Part shown: positions 8,193-17,443 of the stretch, piece after piece
How the letters are laid out: each line of letters opens with the position of its first letter
Position numbering within the stretch: the first letter of the stretch is position 1
Assembly (NCBI RefSeq): GCF_003143855.1
Contig: NZ_QFRK01000027.1
Location: 16 to 64,015, forward strand
Direction of reading: 5' to 3'
Length of the DNA stretch: 64,000 nt
From: Streptomyces sp. NWU339
Lineage (GTDB): Bacteria > Actinomycetota > Actinomycetes > Streptomycetales > Streptomycetaceae
Program-made: the position numbers and the translations under genes
The notes under the pieces: model-generated
What the model was told of the DNA's origin: nothing
Database searches by the model: none
The model's input: only the letters and a program-made list of their open reading frames with translations

Positions 8193-8543
8193 ATGGAGCA
8201 GCGCGAAATCATGCAGCGGGGCGTCGGCATCCTCACCGAGGCCCTCGAGATGCGGCGGCAACTCCGGGAGAACCCGGATGCCGAGGTGATGAGGAGCGGG
8301 GCCGTCTCCAAGCTTCTCGAAGAGATGCTGCCGCACATCCAGTTGCCGGCCGACGCGAACGCCCGCGAGGTGGCGGAGATCGTCACCGAGAAGCTGGGGC
8401 CCGCCATCGTGCACATCACCTCCGCACTCACCTTCGCCTTCGTGCAACTCGCCGAAGTGCACGACGCGGGTCGCACGGACGTGTCCTCCGCGGACGTCCT
8501 GCGCTCCATCTCGCTGCGCTACGAATCCGGGACCGAGCGGTAG
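8193..8543 (+). CDS. small helical protein, unknown function
   Basis: A 116-residue protein from ATG 8193 (an in-frame GTG lies at 8187). No ribosome binding site is visible. A TAGGCT hexamer at 8181-8186, only 6 nt before the ATG, suggests a leaderless transcript, common in Streptomyces. The sequence is all-alpha and acidic (REIMQRGVGILTEALEMRRQ at the N-terminus, EVAEIVTEKLGPAIVHI in the middle), without membrane segments or a recognised motif. I cannot name a function. Confidence 0.6.
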   Translation: MEQREIMQRGVGILTEALEMRRQLRENPDAEVMRSGAVSKLLEEMLPHIQLPADANAREVAEIVTEKLGPAIVHITSALTFAFVQLAEVHDAGRTDVSSADVLRSISLRYESGTER

Positions 8544-8781
8544 CCGGCGGGGGCGTTCGCCGTACCGGGCACGGGCGACGGTCGGCCATGGCGCAACGGC
8601 GCCCGGGAAAACGGGATCCCGGGTCCGCTCCACCGCCGTTCGTCCCGGACCCTTGACTCCCTACGCGCCAGTAGCCATGCTCGGGCATATCTTGTACCGG
8701 TCATGACAATCGGATGAGTCCGGGTCACCGGCCCGGGCCGCCCGGTGGGCCGGCCGTGCCGCTGACGGAGGGACGTGGGCC

Positions 8782-10851
8782 GTGATCGTCGCTCGACGCC
8801 GGTACGGCGGTGGACGCCGCCAAGTCGCCCTCGTGGCGCTGCTTCTGCTCGTGCTCACCGTGATGTCCCTCGGCCCCACACCCAGTTCCGCGGCGGCCGG
8901 CGACTGGTGGGAGCCGACCGCGCGGCCGGCGCCGGACTCCGGGATCGGCGTCACCGGTGAGCCGTTCACCGGTACCGACGCGCGCGACGAGGTCCGCGGG
9001 TTCGTCGACGCGCACAACCACATCATGTCCAACGAGGCCTTCGGCGGTCGGCTCATCTGCGGCAAGCCCTTCTCCGGGAAGGGGATCGCCGACGCCCTCA
9101 AGGACTGTCCCGAGCACTACCCCGACGGCTCGCTCGCGATCTTCGACTTCATCACCAACGGCGGTGACGGCAGGCACGATCCCGTCGGCTGGCCCACGTT
9201 CGAGGACTGGCCGGCCCACGACTCGATGACCCACCAGCAGAACTACTACGCCTGGATCGAGCGGGCCTGGCGCGGCGGGCAGCGGGTCCTGGTGAACGAC
9301 CTCGTCACCAACGGCGTGATCTGCTCCGTGTACTTCTTCAAGGACCGCGGCTGCGACGAGATGACGTCGATCCGGCTGCAGGCGAAGCTGACCTACGACA
9401 TGCAGGCCTACGTCGACAGGATGTACGGCGGCACGGGCAAGGGCTGGTTCCGGATCGTCACCGACAGCACCCAGGCCCGTCAGGTCGTCGAGCAGGGCAA
9501 GCTCGCGGTCGTCCTGGGTGTGGAGACCTCCGAGCCGTTCGGCTGCAAGCAGATCCTGGACATCGCCCAGTGCGACAAGGCCGACATCGACGCCGGGCTG
9601 GACGAGTTGTACGACCTCGGCGTGCGCAGCATGTTCCTGTGCCACAAGTTCGACAACGCGCTGTGCGGGGTGCGCTTCGACGAGGGCGCGCTCGGCACCG
9701 CGATCAACGTCGGGCAGTTCCTGTCGACGGGCACCTTCTGGCGGACCGAGAAGTGCAGGGGCCCCCAGCACGACAACCCCATCGGCCTGGCCGCCGCGCC
9801 CGGAGCCGAGGAGGAACTGCCGGCGGGCGTCGAGGTCCCCGCCTACGACGAGGAGGCCCGGTGCAATGTACGGGGCCTCACGGACCTCGGCGAGTACGCG
9901 GTGCGCGGCATGATGAAACGCAACATGATGCTCGAGATCGACCACATGAGCGTCAAGGCCGCCGGCAGGGTGCTCGACCTCTTCGAGGCCGAGTCGTACC
10001 CCGGCGTGCTCTCCTCGCACAGCTGGATGGACCTGAACTGGACCGAGCGCGTCTACGGCCTCGGCGGCTTCGTCGCCCAGTACATGCACGGCTCCGAAGG
10101 CTTCGTCGAGGAGGCGCGGCGCACCGAGGCGGTGCGCGACAAGCACGGCGCGGGCTACGGCTACGGCACCGACATGAACGGCGTCGGCGGCTGGCCCGCC
10201 CCGCGCGGGGCCGACGCGCCCCACCCCGTCACGTACCCCTTCCGCAGCGTGGACGGCGGGTCCGTCATCGGCCGGCAGACCACCGGCGAACGCACCTGGG
10301 ACCTGAACACCGACGGAGCCGCGCACTACGGACTCGTCCCCGACTGGATCGAGGACATCCGGCGCGTCGGCGGCCAGGACGTGGTGGACGACCTCTTCCG
10401 GGGCGCCGAGTCCTACCTCGGCACCTGGGGCGCCTCCGAGCGGCACCGGGCGGGCGTCAATCTCGCCAAGGACGCCCCGGCGACCGCCAGTTCGACCGAG
10501 TGGAACCCGTTCACCAGCTACGCTCCCGGCCGGGCGGTGGACGGCGACCGGGGCACCCGCTGGGCCAGCGACTGGAGTGACGACCAGTGGCTCCGGATCG
10601 ACCTCGGTACCACCCGGGAGGTCGGGCGCGTCACGCTCGACTGGGAGCGCGCGTACGGGACTTCGTACCGCGTCGAGCTCTCCGCCGACGGCTCGCACTG
10701 GCGGACCGTCTGGTCCACGGTCTCGGGGGACGGCGGCCTCGACACGGCCCGCTTCGCCCCGGAACCGGCCCGCCACGTCCGTCTCCGGTTCCTGGACCGG
10801 GGGACCGACTGGGGCTACTCCCTGCGTGAGGTCGGCGTCCACCGGAGTTGA
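8782..10851 (+). CDS. secreted metal-dependent hydrolase with C-terminal discoidin (F5/8 C) domain
   Basis: A 689-residue exported protein. The N-terminus has a twin-Arg-containing basic stretch and hydrophobic core ending in SSAAAG (signal peptidase site near residue 40). The main domain begins with FVDAHNHI, a His-x-His metal motif typical of amidohydrolase/membrane-dipeptidase folds, and carries further candidate ligands in LEIDHMS and SSHSWMD. Residues about 560-689 form a galactose-binding-like discoidin domain (ATASSTEWNPFTSYAPGRAVDG, stated as a region at about 565-585; then TRWASDWSDDQWLRIDLG). The latter probably binds glycans or cell surface. The substrate is unknown. GTG start, GGAGGG upstream. 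Confidence 0.75.
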   Translation: MIVARRRYGGGRRQVALVALLLLVLTVMSLGPTPSSAAAGDWWEPTARPAPDSGIGVTGEPFTGTDARDEVRGFVDAHNHIMSNEAFGGRLICGKPFSGKGIADALKDCPEHYPDGSLAIFDFITNGGDGRHDPVGWPTFEDWPAHDSMTHQQNYYAWIERAWRGGQRVLVNDLVTNGVICSVYFFKDRGCDEMTSIRLQAKLTYDMQAYVDRMYGGTGKGWFRIVTDSTQARQVVEQGKLAVVLGVETSEPFGCKQILDIAQCDKADIDAGLDELYDLGVRSMFLCHKFDNALCGVRFDEGALGTAINVGQFLSTGTFWRTEKCRGPQHDNPIGLAAAPGAEEELPAGVEVPAYDEEARCNVRGLTDLGEYAVRGMMKRNMMLEIDHMSVKAAGRVLDLFEAESYPGVLSSHSWMDLNWTERVYGLGGFVAQYMHGSEGFVEEARRTEAVRDKHGAGYGYGTDMNGVGGWPAPRGADAPHPVTYPFRSVDGGSVIGRQTTGERTWDLNTDGAAHYGLVPDWIEDIRRVGGQDVVDDLFRGAESYLGTWGASERHRAGVNLAKDAPATASSTEWNPFTSYAPGRAVDGDRGTRWASDWSDDQWLRIDLGTTREVGRVTLDWERAYGTSYRVELSADGSHWRTVWSTVSGDGGLDTARFAPEPARHVRLRFLDRGTDWGYSLREVGVHRS

Positions 10852-10889
10852 CGGCGGTCCCCGCCCGGGGTGGGGCGCTCCTCAACTCC
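10844..10889. terminator. inverted repeat spanning two convergent stop codons
   Basis: GGAGTTGA (10844-10851) is repeated inverted as TCAACTCC (10882-10889). Each arm contains the stop codon of one of the two convergent genes. The 30-nt loop is G/C-rich and can fold further (CCCCGCC/GGGG). A shared terminator is likely. Confidence 0.45.
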
Positions 10890-12462
10890 ATTGCGGCAGG
10901 GCGCCGTCCAGGAGTTCGCGTACGGCGGGGAGCGCCGCCGCGCGGTCGGCGGGGACGAGGCCGACGCGGGTGCGGCGGTCGAGCAGGTCGCTCTCGTCGA
11001 GCGCTCCCTCGTGGCGCAGGGCCCACAGCAGTTCGGCCCCGGTGACCGGGTGTCCGGGCAGCACGGGCTCGCCCAGCCGGGTGTCCCGCGCGCCGAGGGC
11101 GTGGACGGCCGGTGCCTCCGTCCCGTAGCGCCGCACCAGGCGGCGGGGTGCGGGCAGGGCGGTGAGGACGTGCGGCGGTGCGGCGCCCACGAGCGGGAGG
11201 GACGCGGTGCGGGACGGGCCGGCCGGCAGCCGGCGGACGCGGACGGCGGTGTCGACGGCGTCCTCGGCCATGCGCCGGTACGTGGTGAGCTTGCCGCCGA
11301 CGACGGTGACGACACCTTCGGACGAGGTCAGGACCGCGTGCCGTCGTGAGACGTCGGCGGTCCTCGTCGTCGTGCCGGCGCCGGCCGCCGTGGTGTCCAG
11401 CAGGGGGCGCAGTCCGGCGAAGGCCCCGACGACGTCGTCCCGGTGCAGCGGGACGTCCAGGACGGAGCACAGGACGTCGAGGAGGAAGCCGATGTCCGTC
11501 TCGGGTGCCTCGGGGACCTCGGGGATGCCGCCGTCCACGGGTTCGTCGGTGAGCCCGACGTAGACCCGGCCGTCATCCTGGGGCAGCACGAGGACGAAGC
11601 GGTTGTTCTCCCCGGGGATCGGGATGTGCAGGCCGGCCGGGAGCGGGCCGAGGCTGTCCGGGCGCAGCACGAGGTGGGTTCCGCGTGAGGGGCGGATCCG
11701 GATGCCGTCCACGAGACCGCCGGCCCAGACACCGGACGCGTTGATCACCGCGCGGGCGCGGATCTCGCCCTCCTCGCCGGTGAGTTCGTCGCGGACCCGG
11801 GCGCCGGACGCGGTCAGCTCCAAGGCCCGGAGCCGGGTGAGGACGCGAGTCCCGTGTGCGGCGGCGGTGCGGGCGAGGGCGGTCACCAGACGGGCGTCGT
11901 CGGTGAGTCGGCCGTCCCACGACAGCAGGCCGCCCCGCAGTCCGTGGCCCCGTACGGCGGGGGCCAGGTGACGGGTCTCGGTCACCGAGATCCGGCGCGG
12001 CGCGGGCAGGGTCGCCCGCGTGGTACGGGCGGCCAGCCGCAGGGCGTCCCCGGCCCGGAAACCGGCGCGGGCCAGGGCGGCCTGACCGCGGGAGACCAGG
12101 GGGGTGAGGGGCAGGACGAACGGCTGGGCGTGCACCAGATGGGGGGCGGTGCGCTGCATCAGCGCCCCGCGTTCGACCGCGCTCTCGTGGGCGACGTCCA
12201 GCTGGGCGGAGGCGAGGTAGCGCAGCCCGCCGTGGATGAGTTTGCTGCTGAAGCGGGAGGTGCCGAACGCCAGGTCGTGGGCGTCGACGGCCACCACGCT
12301 CAGACCGCGGGCCGCGGCGTCCAGAGCGGTCCCGGCGCCGGTGGCACCGAGACCGACGACCAGGACATCGACGGCCGGGCCGCCCACGGTCTCGGTCAGT
12401 TCGCGGGTGCGGCGCCCGGCGGACAGGGACGAGGCGGAGGCCGGCCCGGTGAGGGGGTTCAT
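10882..12462 (-). CDS. glpD: FAD-dependent glycerol-3-phosphate dehydrogenase
   Basis: A 526-residue flavoprotein that oxidises sn-glycerol 3-phosphate to dihydroxyacetone phosphate at the membrane. VDVLVVGLGATGAGTALDAAARGLSV (described by its GxGxxG, about residues 32-45) binds the FAD ADP part; SRFSSKLIHGGLRYL at about 70-85 is the GlpD/GlpA signature; VVGGKLTTYRRMAED near residue 390 is the second family motif. It starts at ATG 12462, overlapping the stop codon of the upstream TetR gene by ATGA, so the two are translationally coupled. The neighbouring alkyl-DHAP-synthase-like gene may use the DHAP pool it produces. Confidence 0.88.
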   Translation of the reverse strand: MNPLTGPASASSLSAGRRTRELTETVGGPAVDVLVVGLGATGAGTALDAAARGLSVVAVDAHDLAFGTSRFSSKLIHGGLRYLASAQLDVAHESAVERGALMQRTAPHLVHAQPFVLPLTPLVSRGQAALARAGFRAGDALRLAARTTRATLPAPRRISVTETRHLAPAVRGHGLRGGLLSWDGRLTDDARLVTALARTAAAHGTRVLTRLRALELTASGARVRDELTGEEGEIRARAVINASGVWAGGLVDGIRIRPSRGTHLVLRPDSLGPLPAGLHIPIPGENNRFVLVLPQDDGRVYVGLTDEPVDGGIPEVPEAPETDIGFLLDVLCSVLDVPLHRDDVVGAFAGLRPLLDTTAAGAGTTTRTADVSRRHAVLTSSEGVVTVVGGKLTTYRRMAEDAVDTAVRVRRLPAGPSRTASLPLVGAAPPHVLTALPAPRRLVRRYGTEAPAVHALGARDTRLGEPVLPGHPVTGAELLWALRHEGALDESDLLDRRTRVGLVPADRAAALPAVRELLDGALPQWS

Positions 12463-13058
12463 GGTGTGAGGGTCCTCTCCAGGATGTCGCGCAGTTCTGC
12501 GAGGAGCGCCTCGGAGGTGAGGTCGGGGTCGTCCTCGTCGGTCATGGTGCGCAGGGACAGGGTGAAGGACTGGACGATCAGGAGTACCGACCGCGCCTGC
12601 CGTTCGGGATGACCGGTGCGCACCGATCCGTCGGCGTGCCCCTCGCGCACGTTGTCGGCCAGCAGTTCCAGCAGCGCCACCTGGCTCGCTCCGCGGCGGT
12701 CCAGCACATAGGGCAGGAGCAGTTCGGGGTCCACGTCGACGATCTTGCGGAAGAGTGGGTGTCCGCCGAAGGCGCGCACCCCCGCCACCAGTCCGTCGAC
12801 CATGCGGTCCCGGCTGGTGACGTCCGGACGGCGCTCGGGGACCGCGCCGGTGGCCACGTCGATCCATTCCCGGGTCATGAGGTCCCCGACCAGAGAGCGC
12901 ACGTCGGGCCATCGTCGGTACAGCGTCATCCGGGAGACCCCGGCGCGGCGGGCCACGTCGGTCAGCGTGGTGCGGCGGACCCCGACGGCCAGAACGCAGT
13001 CGCGCACCGCGTCGAGCACGGCGTCGTTGTCCGAACGGTTGTGACGAATAGGCGTCAT
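12459..13058 (-). CDS. TetR-family regulator of the glpD/lipid module
   Basis: A 199-residue repressor-type protein. The N-terminal helix-turn-helix is clear: VRRTTLTDVARRAGVSRMTLYRRWPD (about residues 22-47, cited by its TetR hallmark LYRRWPD). The C-terminal ligand domain is diverse, as normal. I chose ATG 13058 because it starts just before the conserved helix 1; a start at 13100 would run into the operator region. The gene overlaps glpD by ATGA and is divergent from the flavoenzyme at 13143, with GTGTAAC direct repeats in between. Autoregulation and control of both arms is the simplest reading (inference). Confidence 0.85.
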   Translation of the reverse strand: MTPIRHNRSDNDAVLDAVRDCVLAVGVRRTTLTDVARRAGVSRMTLYRRWPDVRSLVGDLMTREWIDVATGAVPERRPDVTSRDRMVDGLVAGVRAFGGHPLFRKIVDVDPELLLPYVLDRRGASQVALLELLADNVREGHADGSVRTGHPERQARSVLLIVQSFTLSLRTMTDEDDPDLTSEALLAELRDILERTLTP

Positions 13059-13073
13059 GTGTAACAGTGTAAC
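13059..13073. promoter_or_regulatory. GTGTAAC direct repeat, putative TetR operator
   Basis: GTGTAAC occurs twice (13059-13065 and 13067-13073) separated by one A, directly next to the TetR start codon in the divergent spacer. It is A/T-richer than its surroundings and sits where a self-regulating TetR protein would bind. Confidence 0.5.
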
Positions 13074-13142
13074 GACTGGAGGGGCCGTCGGCGACGGCAT
13101 CGCTCATATCGACGCTCGAACCGACCGGTGAGGACGACAGGC

Positions 13143-14738
13143 ATGGACATGCTGTGGAGCGGCTGGGGCGACCCGGCCAGGGCGACGCCGCTGCCCGACA
13201 CGGTGATCGGGCTGTTGCGCGATCTGCTCGGCGTCGAGCCGTGCGCGGCCGGACCGGTGGCCCTCGAGGAAGTGGCCGTGCCCGAGATCCGCTTGGCGTC
13301 CGCCGCGCACCGCGCGCTGGCCGAGGCGCTGGGCGGTGAGGACCATGTGCGTACCGACCCGGAGACGCGGATCCGGCACACGCGCGGCAAGTCCACCCCC
13401 GACCTGCTGCGGATCCGGCACGGTGACGTCACCGACATCCCGGCGGCCGTCCTGTTCCCCGCCGGCCACGACGAGGTGCTCGCCGTCCTGCGTGTCTGTG
13501 CCGAACAGCGCCTGCCCGTGGTGCCGTTCGGCGGCGGCACCTCCGTGGTCGGCGGTCTCGCCCCCGGCCAGCGGGGCACCTTCGTCGCCCTGGACCTGCG
13601 GCGTATGGACGCACTGCTCGCCCTCGACCCGGTCTCCCGCACCGCCACCCTGCAACCCGGCCTGCGTGCCCCGCAGGCCGAGGCGCTGCTCGCCGAACAC
13701 GGCTTCACCCTCGGCCACTTCCCCCAGTCCTACGAGTGGGCGACCATCGGCGGCTTCGCCGCGACACGCTCCAGCGGCCAGGCGTCCGCCGGGTACGGCC
13801 GCTTCGACGAGATGGTGCTCTCCCTCACCCTCGCCACCCCCGAAGGCACCCTCGACACCGGCCGGGCCCCGCGCTCGGCGGCCGGGCCCGACCTGCGCCA
13901 GCTCGTCCTGGGGTCCGAGGGGGCCTTCGGCGTCATCACGTCGGTGACCGTCCGGATCCGCCCTCTCCCACAGGCCCGCGTCCACGAGGGCTGGCGGTTC
14001 GACTCCTTCGAGGAGGGCACCGCCGCGCTGCGCCGCCTCGCCCAGGACGGGCCGCGCCCCACCGTGCTGCGGCTGTCCGACGAGACCGAGACACTGATCG
14101 GCCTCGCCCAGCCGGACGCGATCGGCTCCGGCACCCCGCAGCCCGCCGGATGCACGGCCGTCGCCGGCTACGAGGGCACGGAGGAGGACACCGCGTACCG
14201 CAGGGAAAAAGCCGCAGCCGTCCTGCGCGCGTGCGGTGGAACACCGCTGGGGGAGGAACCCGGCCGCCGCTGGGCCCACAGCCGCTACTCGGCCCCTTAC
14301 CTGCGCGACTCCCTGCTCGACGCCGGGGCCCTGGCCGAGACGCTGGAGACCGCGACGTTCTGGTCCCGGATCCCCGGGCTGTACACCGCGGTCCGCGACG
14401 CGCTCACCGCCACGCTCACCGAGGCCGGCACCCCGCCCCTGGTGATGTGCCACATCTCCCACGTCTACGAGAACGGCGCCTCCCTGTACTTCACCGTGGT
14501 GGCGGCACAGGGCGACGGCGACCCCGTGGCGCACTGGACGCGCGCCAAGCACGCCGCGAACGAGGCGATCCTCGCCGCAGGCGGCACGATCAGCCACCAC
14601 CACGGTGTCGGCACCGACCACCGGGACTGGTACGTCCGCGAGGCCGGCCCGCTGGGCGCCGACGCCCTGCGCGCGGTGAAGCGGCGCCTGGACCCGGCCG
14701 GAGTGCTCAACCCCGGCGTCCTCCTGCCCGCCGACTGA
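13143..14738 (+). CDS. FAD-linked oxidase, alkyl-dihydroxyacetonephosphate synthase-like
   Basis: A 531-residue flavoenzyme of the FAD-binding type 4 (PCMH) family. VVPFGGGTSVVGG is the pyrophosphate-binding loop. TLGHFPQSYEWATIGGFAATR and LVLGSEGAFGVIT are the conserved blocks of alkylglycerone-phosphate synthase (AGPS), which swaps the acyl chain of acyl-DHAP for a fatty alcohol in ether-lipid synthesis. The C-terminus GVGTDHRDWY resembles the AGPS active-site His region (HHHGVGTDH). ATG 13143 has GTGAGGA 8 nt upstream. It is followed after 68 bp by a lipid-kinase gene and faces TetR-glpD, giving a glycerol-phosphate lipid context. Actual ether-lipid activity is unproven. Confidence 0.8.
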   Translation: MDMLWSGWGDPARATPLPDTVIGLLRDLLGVEPCAAGPVALEEVAVPEIRLASAAHRALAEALGGEDHVRTDPETRIRHTRGKSTPDLLRIRHGDVTDIPAAVLFPAGHDEVLAVLRVCAEQRLPVVPFGGGTSVVGGLAPGQRGTFVALDLRRMDALLALDPVSRTATLQPGLRAPQAEALLAEHGFTLGHFPQSYEWATIGGFAATRSSGQASAGYGRFDEMVLSLTLATPEGTLDTGRAPRSAAGPDLRQLVLGSEGAFGVITSVTVRIRPLPQARVHEGWRFDSFEEGTAALRRLAQDGPRPTVLRLSDETETLIGLAQPDAIGSGTPQPAGCTAVAGYEGTEEDTAYRREKAAAVLRACGGTPLGEEPGRRWAHSRYSAPYLRDSLLDAGALAETLETATFWSRIPGLYTAVRDALTATLTEAGTPPLVMCHISHVYENGASLYFTVVAAQGDGDPVAHWTRAKHAANEAILAAGGTISHHHGVGTDHRDWYVREAGPLGADALRAVKRRLDPAGVLNPGVLLPAD

Positions 14739-14806
14739 GCCGAAGCGCCGTCATCCGTCAGAGGACCATCCCGCTCCATCCCGTCGGCCCGCCCGGAGGC
14801 AACCCG

Positions 14807-15688
14807 ATGCGACAGTTCACCGCCGTCGTCAACCCCACCGCGGGCGGATCCACCGGAGCGGCCGCGCTGCTCGCCCTCGCGCGACAGCTCCGGGAGGCCG
14901 GGGCCGAACTGCACACGGAGTACAGCCGCAGTCTGGCCCACGCGCAGGAGCTGGCCCGGGACGCCGGGCAGCGGGGGCGGGTGGTGCTGGCCGTCGGCGG
15001 GGACGGCATCGCCGGAGGCATCGGCGGCGCCCTCAGCGGGACCGGTGCCACGCTCGGCCTGGTGCCGGCAGGCCGGGGCAACGACTTCGCACGGGCCCTG
15101 GAACTGCCCACCGAACCGGCAGCCCTGGCCCGGATACTGCTGGAGGGCGAACCGCGGCACGTCGACACCATCGAGGTCGAATCGGCCGTCCACGACCGTA
15201 CCGTCGTCCTCGGCAGCGTGTACGCCGGAGTGGACGCGCTCGCCAACCGCCACGCCAACCACAGCAGGCTGCTGCGGGGCGCCGCCTCCTACTACGCCGG
15301 CGGACTGCGGGCGGCCACCACCTGGCGGCCGGTCCGCTACCGGGTCACGATCGACGGCGAGGAGCACGCACACACCGGCTACACCGTGGTGGCCGCCAAC
15401 TCCGGCTACTACGGCTCCGGCCGTGTCATCGCGCCCGACGCCCGGGTGGACGACGGGCTGCTGGACGTCGTGATGATCGAGGACGCGCCGCGGCGCCTGT
15501 TCTTCGCCCTGATGAACGACCTGAGGACGGGCGCCCACGTCCACCGGCCCCAGGTGCGGGTGGAGCGGGGCCGGGAGATCCGTGTCGCCGCCGACCGCGC
15601 AGTCCCCTACGGTGCGGACGGTGAGGTCGACGCCCTTCTCCCCGTGACGCTCAGAGTCCTGCCCGGAGCGCTGCGCGTGCTGTGCTGA
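14807..15688 (+). CDS. diacylglycerol/sphingosine kinase-family lipid kinase
   Basis: A 293-residue DAGK_cat family protein. NPTAGG (residues 9-14), VVLAVGGDGIAGG with the GGDG nucleotide loop, and VPAGRGNDFARALELP are the three signature blocks; DDGLLDVVMIED marks the C-terminal beta domain. These enzymes phosphorylate lipid hydroxyls with ATP. CCGGAGG at 14793-14799 supports ATG 14807. Its position directly after the AGPS-like gene suggests one operon that makes or recycles a glycerolipid. Confidence 0.85.
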   Translation: MRQFTAVVNPTAGGSTGAAALLALARQLREAGAELHTEYSRSLAHAQELARDAGQRGRVVLAVGGDGIAGGIGGALSGTGATLGLVPAGRGNDFARALELPTEPAALARILLEGEPRHVDTIEVESAVHDRTVVLGSVYAGVDALANRHANHSRLLRGAASYYAGGLRAATTWRPVRYRVTIDGEEHAHTGYTVVAANSGYYGSGRVIAPDARVDDGLLDVVMIEDAPRRLFFALMNDLRTGAHVHRPQVRVERGREIRVAADRAVPYGADGEVDALLPVTLRVLPGALRVLC

Positions 15689-16417
15689 CCTCAGACCCGG
15701 GAGCCGTGGCAGCGCCGGGCGAGCCGGGCGAGCGCGGCCCGCCGAGGTGCGGCCGGGGCGCTCCGCCGGAGGCTCTACGACTACGTGGTGCGCGAGCCGG
15801 AACCGGTGGGCCGGGACGATGCCGCCGCGGCCCCGGGCCTGGTCCGGCGGACCGCCGCCTTCCACCTGGACCGGCCGGCCGACGAGTACCTGCTCGACGT
15901 GGTCCGTGCGCGGCGCGGCGGACGCACCGGCCCGGGCGCGGGCAGACCGGCCAAGCTCTACCACCGCTCGACGAAGCAGATCGCCGTCGGCCTCCCGGAC
16001 CGGCGCCACGAACTCGCCGGGCAGCTCCTCGCCCACGCCGTGGAGGAGTCCGGCGCCACCGGGGAGCCGGTGCGTGACGTCCTGCACCGCACGGCACGGG
16101 GATGCGGCGCGCAGGTGGGCGCCGACGGCCACGGAGAGGTCTTCCCCCTGCTGGAGCGGTACGGTTTCGAACCGCGGCACGAGGGTGACGCCGTCGTCCT
16201 GGGAAACTGCCCCTTCCACACGCCGGCCCGCGCGCACACCCGGACGGTCCGCGGGATGAACCTCCACCTGCTGCGCGGTGTCCTCGACGGCCTCGGCGAC
16301 ACCGGCTTCGAAGCACGCCTGGCGCCAAAACCCGGCCGCTGCCGCGTCCGCCTGGATCCGACCGGCCTGAAGACCGGTCACCTCACTTGGCGAGGAAGGA
16401 CAGAAGTGCCCGGTTGA
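15689..16417 (+). pseudogene. HTH regulator with missing start and damaged helix-turn-helix
   Basis: From 15785 the frame encodes a protein recognisable as a Streptomyces HTH regulator whose C-terminus holds the NCPFHTPARAHT and CGMNLHLL-like blocks (here RGMNLHLL). Reading upstream in the same frame continues the homology (LRRRLYDYVVREPEPVGRD) but reaches the dagK-like gene's TGA at 15686-15688 without any ATG or GTG before 15782. In addition the recognition region reads FHLDRPADEYLL, where I expect FHLDRLADEGLL: a proline in the helix. I therefore call it a pseudogene. Its frame ends inside the 3' end of the convergent hydrolase gene. Confidence 0.55.
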
Positions 16418-17219
16418 CGTCCTCGGCGTGCGTCCACAGCAGACCGTGCGGAGCGCCCTCGACCTCCACGTACTCCGCGCTCGGCAGCGCCCGGTGGAAC
16501 GGGCGCCCCGCCGAGTCGATGGGCAGGATGTTGTCCGCCGTTCCGTGCAGGATCAGGGCGGGCACGTCGACGGCGGGGATGTCCCCCCGGAAGTCGGTGA
16601 ACCACGTCATCGGCGCGGCCGCCGCGGCGAAGGATCCACCCGACGCCGCCGTGTGCCAGCTGTTGCGGACGGATTCCGGGCTGATCCGGCTGCCGAGGTT
16701 CTCGTCGAGGTTGTAGAAGTCCTTGAAGAACGACGTGTAGTACGCGTACCGGTCGGCCTTCACCGCCGCGGAGATGCCCTCGAAGAACTCGCGGGGCGCC
16801 GCACCGTCCGGGTTGTCGTCGGTCTTCAGCAGGCAGGGCTCCAGCGAGGCGAGGAAGGCCACCTTCGCGACGCGCTCCGTGCCGAACCTGCTGACATAGC
16901 GGGCCACTTCACCGGTGCCCATGGAGAACCCGACGAGCACGGTGTCCGAGACGTCGAGGGTCTCCAGGACCGTGTTCAGGTCGGAGGCGAAGGTGTCGTA
17001 GTCGTATCCCGTCGTGGGCTGGCTCGACTGTCCGAATCCGCGCCGGTCGTAGGTGATCACGCGGTACCCCGCGTCGAGCAGCGCGGCGGACTGCTTCTCC
17101 CAGGAGCGGCCGTCGAGTGGGTACCCATGGATGAGGATCACGGCCTGTCCGGCCCCGTGGTCCTCGTAGTAGAGCTCGATGTCGGTGGAGTTCTCGCGTC
17201 CCACAGTGATGTAAGGCAT
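16383..17219 (-). CDS. alpha/beta hydrolase, non-haem chloroperoxidase-like
   Basis: A 278-residue cytoplasmic hydrolase. The catalytic triad is readable: Ser99 in GFSMG, Asp229 in HGTADN, His258 in GAPHG; VILIHGYPLDGRSW holds the oxyanion HG. Cofactor-free bromo/chloroperoxidases and esterases share this sequence type, with DRRGFGQSS a hallmark. The natural reaction is probably ester hydrolysis; perhydrolysis is a side activity in the family. It is divergent from a P450 gene with a 224-bp spacer, but there is no proof that they act together. Confidence 0.85.
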   Translation of the reverse strand: MPYITVGRENSTDIELYYEDHGAGQAVILIHGYPLDGRSWEKQSAALLDAGYRVITYDRRGFGQSSQPTTGYDYDTFASDLNTVLETLDVSDTVLVGFSMGTGEVARYVSRFGTERVAKVAFLASLEPCLLKTDDNPDGAAPREFFEGISAAVKADRYAYYTSFFKDFYNLDENLGSRISPESVRNSWHTAASGGSFAAAAAPMTWFTDFRGDIPAVDVPALILHGTADNILPIDSAGRPFHRALPSAEYVEVEGAPHGLLWTHAEDVNRALLSFLAK

Positions 17220-17443
17220 TGCGGTTCTGTCTCTCCTCGGCTCGATGGCGGGCAACCCGGGTCGCACGACCGCGCCGGGGCGGAACCGGGCGATGTCTCC
17301 AGGTTCCCGCGACATGCGCGAACCCGCATCCGGTCGACGGTACGTGCGAGATCGACGAAGAGGACCTGCCGCAGCATCCTTCTCCGTGATCTTGGGCATG
17401 CATGGGGCGTTCGACGGCCCCCCCACAAGGAGTGATCCGCTCG

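Noticed and set aside
8725..10842. Antisense open frame of 705 codons opposite the secreted hydrolase gene.
   Set aside because: Low-complexity Val/Gly/Asp/Arg-rich shadow; the plus strand has signal peptide, metal motif and discoidin domain.
10882..13107. A single 741-residue protein starting upstream of the TetR gene and running into GlpD.
   Set aside because: The first 215 residues are an out-of-frame reading of the TetR gene. GlpD has its own ATG at 12462, coupled to the TetR stop by ATGA.
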